Source: Calditrichota bacterium
GTDB lineage: Bacteria > Calditrichota > Calditrichia > RBG-13-44-9
Assembly: GCA_024276455.1 (NCBI GenBank)
Contig: JAJRXE010000322.1
Span: 1-37,661 of the forward strand
Length of the DNA stretch: 37,661 nucleotides
Direction of reading: 5' to 3'
Part shown: positions 34,557 to 37,661 of the stretch, piece by piece
Layout of the letters: every line of letters starts with the position of its first letter
Numbering within the stretch: position 1 is the stretch's first letter
The notes under the pieces: model-generated
Database searches by the model: none
Told to the model about the DNA's origin: nothing
What the model saw: only the letters and a program-made list of their open reading frames with translations
Position numbers and translations under genes: made by a program

Positions 34557-35318
34557 ATGAAGGTAATGGCCATTGCGAATTATCTGGGAGAAGACCGGGT
34601 ATTAAAAGACCTGGGCAAAGTTGCCAAAGATCAGCATATTGATTTCATTGTTTTTGCCGGGGGCATTGTTAGCGGAACGGAGCGGGTAGCGGAATTCGAA
34701 AATGCGGAAAAAGAAAAACGCCAGGCCAGTTTCGAGAAAATTTCTCAGGAAGAGAGAACTGACCTCCAACAGTACGAAGCATTCTTCAAGGGGCTGGGTG
34801 ACTTGAACATTCCGGTGTACTACATTCCCGGCAAATTCGACGCCCCCATTTACCGATTTCTGCAGGAAGCCTTTAATTACGAGATTGTCTATCCCCACAT
34901 TCGCAATATTCACAAAAGTTTCTCTTTCTACCGCAATCACTACGAGTTAGTGGGATTCGGTGGGGAGATTTCCGAGAAACAGCGGGAAGAACAATTCATA
35001 TTGCGTTACCCGCGCTGGGAAGTGGAATACCACCTGAAAATCATCCGGGATTTACGTCCGTTGCAGCTGTTAATGGTTTTCTACACTCCTCCCTACGGCG
35101 GTAAATTGGATCTGAAAGACGGGCAGCATTTCGGTTCGGAAGTGGTGGAGGATTTCATTAAAACCTTCGATCCCACTTATGCCTTTGTGGGTTCCGGCAT
35201 GGACCAGGGGGAGGAGATCATTGGGACCACTCACGTAATCAATCCCGGTTCCCTGAAAGACGGTGAATACGCCATCTTGAATTTACGCAAACGGGAACTG
35301 CAGTTTAAGACTCTGTAA
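34557..35318 (+). CDS. Metallophosphoesterase-fold protein with degenerate active site
   Basis: This 253-residue protein keeps the calcineurin-like fold landmarks in order, but nearly every metal ligand is replaced. DxH is A-N-Y (residues 7-9), GD is GG (35-36), GNHD is GKFD (92-95), the HxxP position is FYTPP (175-179), and GHxH is GSGMD (212-216). The closing VINPGSLKDGEYAILNL (228-244) is normal for the family. It probably binds a ligand or partner and is not a phosphatase. Degenerate relatives are known in thermophiles (for example the Thermus TT1561 type, from memory). The ribosome binding region is unusually strong, a full AAAGGAGGTGA followed by GAGGAGG just before the ATG, suggesting high translation. 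Two terminators follow. Confidence 0.78.
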   Translation: MKVMAIANYLGEDRVLKDLGKVAKDQHIDFIVFAGGIVSGTERVAEFENAEKEKRQASFEKISQEERTDLQQYEAFFKGLGDLNIPVYYIPGKFDAPIYRFLQEAFNYEIVYPHIRNIHKSFSFYRNHYELVGFGGEISEKQREEQFILRYPRWEVEYHLKIIRDLRPLQLLMVFYTPPYGGKLDLKDGQHFGSEVVEDFIKTFDPTYAFVGSGMDQGEEIIGTTHVINPGSLKDGEYAILNLRKRELQFKTL

Positions 35319-35342
35319 ATTGGTATTTCCGGCGGTGGAAAA

Positions 35343-35373
35343 AAATCCCGCTCGAAAAGGGCGGGATTTTTTT
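35343..35373. terminator. Terminator hairpin after the metallophosphoesterase-like gene
   Basis: AAATCCCGC (35343-35351) pairs with GCGGGATTT (35361-35369) and is followed by a T-run to 35373. An A-run on the left makes it usable in both directions. Confidence 0.9.
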
Positions 35374-35380
35374 AACCAAA

Positions 35381-35405
35381 AACGCCCGGTTTTTCTCCGG
35401 GCGTT
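35381..35405. terminator. Second bidirectional terminator, facing tRNA-Phe
   Basis: AACGCCCGG (35381-35389) pairs with CCGGGCGTT (35397-35405) with T-rich flanks on both strands. On the minus strand it lies directly downstream of tRNA-Phe and probably ends that transcript. On the plus strand it backs up the preceding terminator. Confidence 0.85.
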
Positions 35406-35413
35406 TTAACCGG

Positions 35414-35486
<73 letters not shown>

Positions 35487-35504
35487 AGCCTATTGTTCGT
35501 GCCA

Positions 35505-35533
35505 AATTTATTATTTCTAATATTTCAAATCAA
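35505..35533 (-). promoter_or_regulatory. Candidate promoter of tRNA-Phe
   Basis: On the minus strand TTGATT (35533-35528), 17 bp, TAAATT (35510-35505), ending 18 bp before the tRNA 5' end. The spacing suits transcription starting about 12 nt before the mature tRNA. Confidence 0.45.
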
Positions 35534-35604
35534 TAACTTTTTCAATCTCTTTTCTGAAACGGTTCTATTTTAAGAAATGTTTATTTCTCCTCTCTGGCAA
35601 ATTA

Positions 35605-35633
35605 TTGATATTGATCCCAGGATTTCCTATATT
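35605..35633 (+). promoter_or_regulatory. Sigma70-type promoter of the DUF362 / radical SAM unit
   Basis: TTGATA (35605-35610), exactly 17 bp, TATATT (35628-35633). Each hexamer matches consensus at 5 of 6 bases, and the start codon lies 26 bp downstream of the -10. This is the best promoter match seen in the window. Confidence 0.65.
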
Positions 35634-35659
35634 TCAAGAGCAAGCAAAGGGGCAAACAA

Positions 35660-36643
35660 ATGCGCAGACGCGATTTCCTCCGCAAGAGCATTCTCATTGG
35701 CGCCGGTTTTTCCTGGTTTCCAACCTACCAGACTCTTTTTCCGGAATTGGGCGCCAGTCCGGCACGTTCGCGGGTGGTTCAAATCAACGATCCTCAAGTC
35801 CGCAAAGGTCATTCCTTCGACGAAAAACGGATTGAGGCCATGCTCGACCGGGGCCTTTCCCTTCTGTACGATCAGGAACCGGTGGAGAAAATCTGGGCGA
35901 ATCTGTTCTCCAAAAAAGACGTTGTGGGAATTAAAGTGAACTGCCTTTCGGGAGAACACGGTTCCACGCATCCCATTCTGGTAAATGCAATCATCGAGAA
36001 ACTGCGCCGGATCGGTATTCCGGCGGGCAATATTATCATCTGGGACCGTTTGAACGAGGACCTCGAGAGCGCCGGTTACCCCATTAACTGGAAAAATCGC
36101 CACAAGGTACTGAGTTTTGGCAACGATGCGGTTGGGTTTGACAACAAGCTTTACATCAACGGGTCGGTAGGAAGTTTAATTACCCGCACCGTGACCCAAC
36201 TGTGTACCGCCATCATTAATGTGCCGGTTTTAAAAGATCACGGCATTGTGGGGGTTACCCTGGCCATGAAAAACTTTTTTGGCGCCATCCACAATCCCAA
36301 TAAATACCACGACAACAATGGCGATCCTTACGTTGCCGACCTTTACCAGCTCCGGGTAATTCGCCAGAAAGTTCGCTTAACCATTTGCGATGCGCTGGAT
36401 GCCCAGTACGAAGGCGGTCCTCCTTTCAAACCGCAATGGAACTGGCCTCTGAACGCCCTGTTATTCTCATTGGATGCGGTGGCTCTGGATCGGGTGGGCT
36501 GGGAAATCATCGAACGGAAACGGAAAGAAAAGGGATTTCCATCGTTAAAAGAAGCAGGACGGGAGCCCCGTTACATTCTGACGGCGGGGAGAAAAGGAAT
36601 CGGAGAAAGCGACCTCTCGAAGATCGAATGGATTCGCAGTTGA
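35660..36643 (+). CDS. Tat-exported DUF362 domain protein
   Basis: This 327-residue protein begins with a twin-arginine signal (MRRRDFLRKSILIGAGFSW), so it is probably exported folded, perhaps with a cofactor. The DUF362 core is recognisable: VGIKVNCLSGEHGSTHP, NIIIWDRLNEDLESAGY, TAIINVPVLKDHGIVGVTLAMKNFFGAI and DALDAQYEGGPP. No ferredoxin-type Cys clusters follow, although some DUF362 proteins have them. AAAGGGG lies 7 nt upstream of the ATG. The radical SAM gene starts 11 bp after its stop, so the two are co-transcribed. Family function is unknown. Confidence 0.9.
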   Translation: MRRRDFLRKSILIGAGFSWFPTYQTLFPELGASPARSRVVQINDPQVRKGHSFDEKRIEAMLDRGLSLLYDQEPVEKIWANLFSKKDVVGIKVNCLSGEHGSTHPILVNAIIEKLRRIGIPAGNIIIWDRLNEDLESAGYPINWKNRHKVLSFGNDAVGFDNKLYINGSVGSLITRTVTQLCTAIINVPVLKDHGIVGVTLAMKNFFGAIHNPNKYHDNNGDPYVADLYQLRVIRQKVRLTICDALDAQYEGGPPFKPQWNWPLNALLFSLDAVALDRVGWEIIERKRKEKGFPSLKEAGREPRYILTAGRKGIGESDLSKIEWIRS

Positions 36644-36654
36644 GGAATCTGCCC

Positions 36655-37661
36655 ATGAAGGAATTCTTGAAATTAAATCGGCGGCAATTTTTGACCCTCT
36701 GCAGCGTGGCGGGCGGCTACTCCCTGGTGCATTCTCTCGAGCCGCTTTCCGCGATGGTTCCGGGCAATCCTTCCCGTAAAAGCCATCGGGTCAAAGCTCG
36801 CTGGTACGAGGAATTACCTTCCAAGCGGGTAAAATGTAAGCTCTGTCCGCGTGAATGCCAGGTGGACGATCGGGAACGGGGCTATTGCGGTGTGCGAGAA
36901 AATTGGGACGGTGTGTATTACACCCTGGTGCATTCGCGCCCCTGCACGTACCATGTGGATCCCATTGAGAAAAAGCCCCTTTTCCATTTTCTGCCCGGGA
37001 GCACCGCTTTTTCCCTTGCCACCGTGGGCTGTAATGTCAACTGCCAGTTTTGCCAGAATTGGCAAATCTCTCAGATTCGCCCGGAGCAAATCACCAATTT
37101 AGATATGCCGCCTAAAGAAGTGGTTCGGATGACCCGGCAAGCCGATTCCCGCATTATTGCTTACACCTACACCGAACCGGTGGTGTTTTCGGAATACGTT
37201 TACGACACGGCTGCCGAAGGTCGTAAAAAGGGCATTCGCAGCGTCATGATTACCAACGGTTACATTCAGGAAAAACCCATGCGCGACCTGGCCGAAGTGC
37301 TGGACGCGGTGAAAGTGGACCTGAAGGCTTTCAGCGAAAAATATTACCGCGAAATTGTGGTGGGCGAATTGAAACCGGTGCTCGACACCCTGGTGCTCCT
37401 GCGCAAGCTAAACATGTGGACGGAAATTGTTTACCTGGTTGTGCCCACGCTTAACGATAGCGAGCGCGAATTCACGGCTCTGTGCCGTTGGATTAAACAA
37501 AACCTGGGGGTGGACGTGCCGGTTCACTTCACCCGTTTTTATCCTCAATACAAACTGCAAAATCTTCCGCCCACCCCGGTAGCTACCCTGGAAAAAGCCC
37601 ACGACATCGCCCGGGCAGAAGGAATCAAATTTGTGTACATCGGCAACGTTCCCGGACATCC
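36655..37661 (+). CDS. Radical SAM protein, AmmeMemoRadiSam/PflA-like, with Tat-like N-terminus (3' end outside window)
   Basis: 335 codons are present before the window ends. An N-terminal twin-arginine-like segment (LNRRQFLTLCSVAGG, 7-21) precedes CKLCPRECQVDDRERGYC (C61, C64, C68, C78), a cysteine group typical of this subfamily. The radical SAM cluster motif is C126-N-V-N-C130-Q-F-C133. Downstream are AYTYTEPVVFSEYV, VMITNGYIQEKPM, VDLKAFSEKYYR and VPTLNDSEREF, matching the pyruvate-formate-lyase-activating-like enzyme of the AmmeMemoRadiSam system. The start is ATG 36655 with TGAGGA overlapping the previous stop codon region. MEMO and AMMECR1 partner genes, if present, would lie beyond the edge. 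The reaction is unknown. Confidence 0.9.
   Translation, partial: MKEFLKLNRRQFLTLCSVAGGYSLVHSLEPLSAMVPGNPSRKSHRVKARWYEELPSKRVKCKLCPRECQVDDRERGYCGVRENWDGVYYTLVHSRPCTYHVDPIEKKPLFHFLPGSTAFSLATVGCNVNCQFCQNWQISQIRPEQITNLDMPPKEVVRMTRQADSRIIAYTYTEPVVFSEYVYDTAAEGRKKGIRSVMITNGYIQEKPMRDLAEVLDAVKVDLKAFSEKYYREIVVGELKPVLDTLVLLRKLNMWTEIVYLVVPTLNDSEREFTALCRWIKQNLGVDVPVHFTRFYPQYKLQNLPPTPVATLEKAHDIARAEGIKFVYIGNVPGH

Overview
The window is ordinary chromosomal DNA of a bacterium, probably from the FCB superphylum (Calditrichota / Ignavibacteria-like). The clues are a secreted protein ending in a type IX (Por) sorting domain with the NYPNPFNPTT signature, a TPR/GWxTD protein, FAD-dependent thymidylate synthase ThyX, a M61 aminopeptidase with PDZ domain and a DUF1684 lipoprotein. 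Nearly every gene has a clear AAAGGAG-type ribosome binding site. There are no insertion sequences, phage genes or CRISPR arrays. The taxonomic placement is inference from gene content.

Layout. Positions 1-5016 (minus strand) hold a metal-uptake cluster: a small His-containing membrane protein, an outer-membrane barrel protein, a ZnuA-like binding protein, an ABC-3 permease with an extra C-terminal domain, and a truncated M49-type peptidase lipoprotein. No ABC ATPase gene is present. Three TTAA-centred palindromes spaced exactly 25 bp apart follow thyX (5171-5241). Next come thyX, a YVTN beta-propeller protein, a ferredoxin convergent with a ferredoxin-NADP reductase-like flavoprotein, nadA, and a YhaO/YhaN (SbcD/SbcC-like) nuclease-ATPase pair. 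From 14.7 to 24.2 kb the minus strand carries the sorted repeat protein, a DUF3179 gene with an in-frame TGA, the GWxTD protein, an ABC-class ATPase, a GNAT acetyltransferase and the M61 peptidase. From 24.4 kb both strands carry housekeeping genes: a nuclease, a DUF1648 protein, a ROK sugar kinase, a SlyD-type isomerase, glucose-6-phosphate isomerase (interrupted by TAG), a GH63-like glycosidase, a TerB-like protein, exported MsrB, a YjiH-like transporter, a DUF1684 lipoprotein, a degenerate metallophosphoesterase, tRNA-Phe, and a Tat-exported DUF362 protein followed by a radical SAM protein that runs off the end.

The most interesting observation is the DUF3179 gene (16469-17533, minus). It reads as one 355-codon frame except for a single TGA that falls exactly on the first cysteine of the family's CPLC motif. 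A hairpin of the size, position and loop composition of a bacterial SECIS element begins 6 nt after the TGA. This looks like a selenoprotein (U-P-L-C redox motif) that automatic gene callers split in two. A second interrupted gene, pgi (TAG at codon 455), lacks such supporting context and is more likely a nonsense mutation or sequence error.
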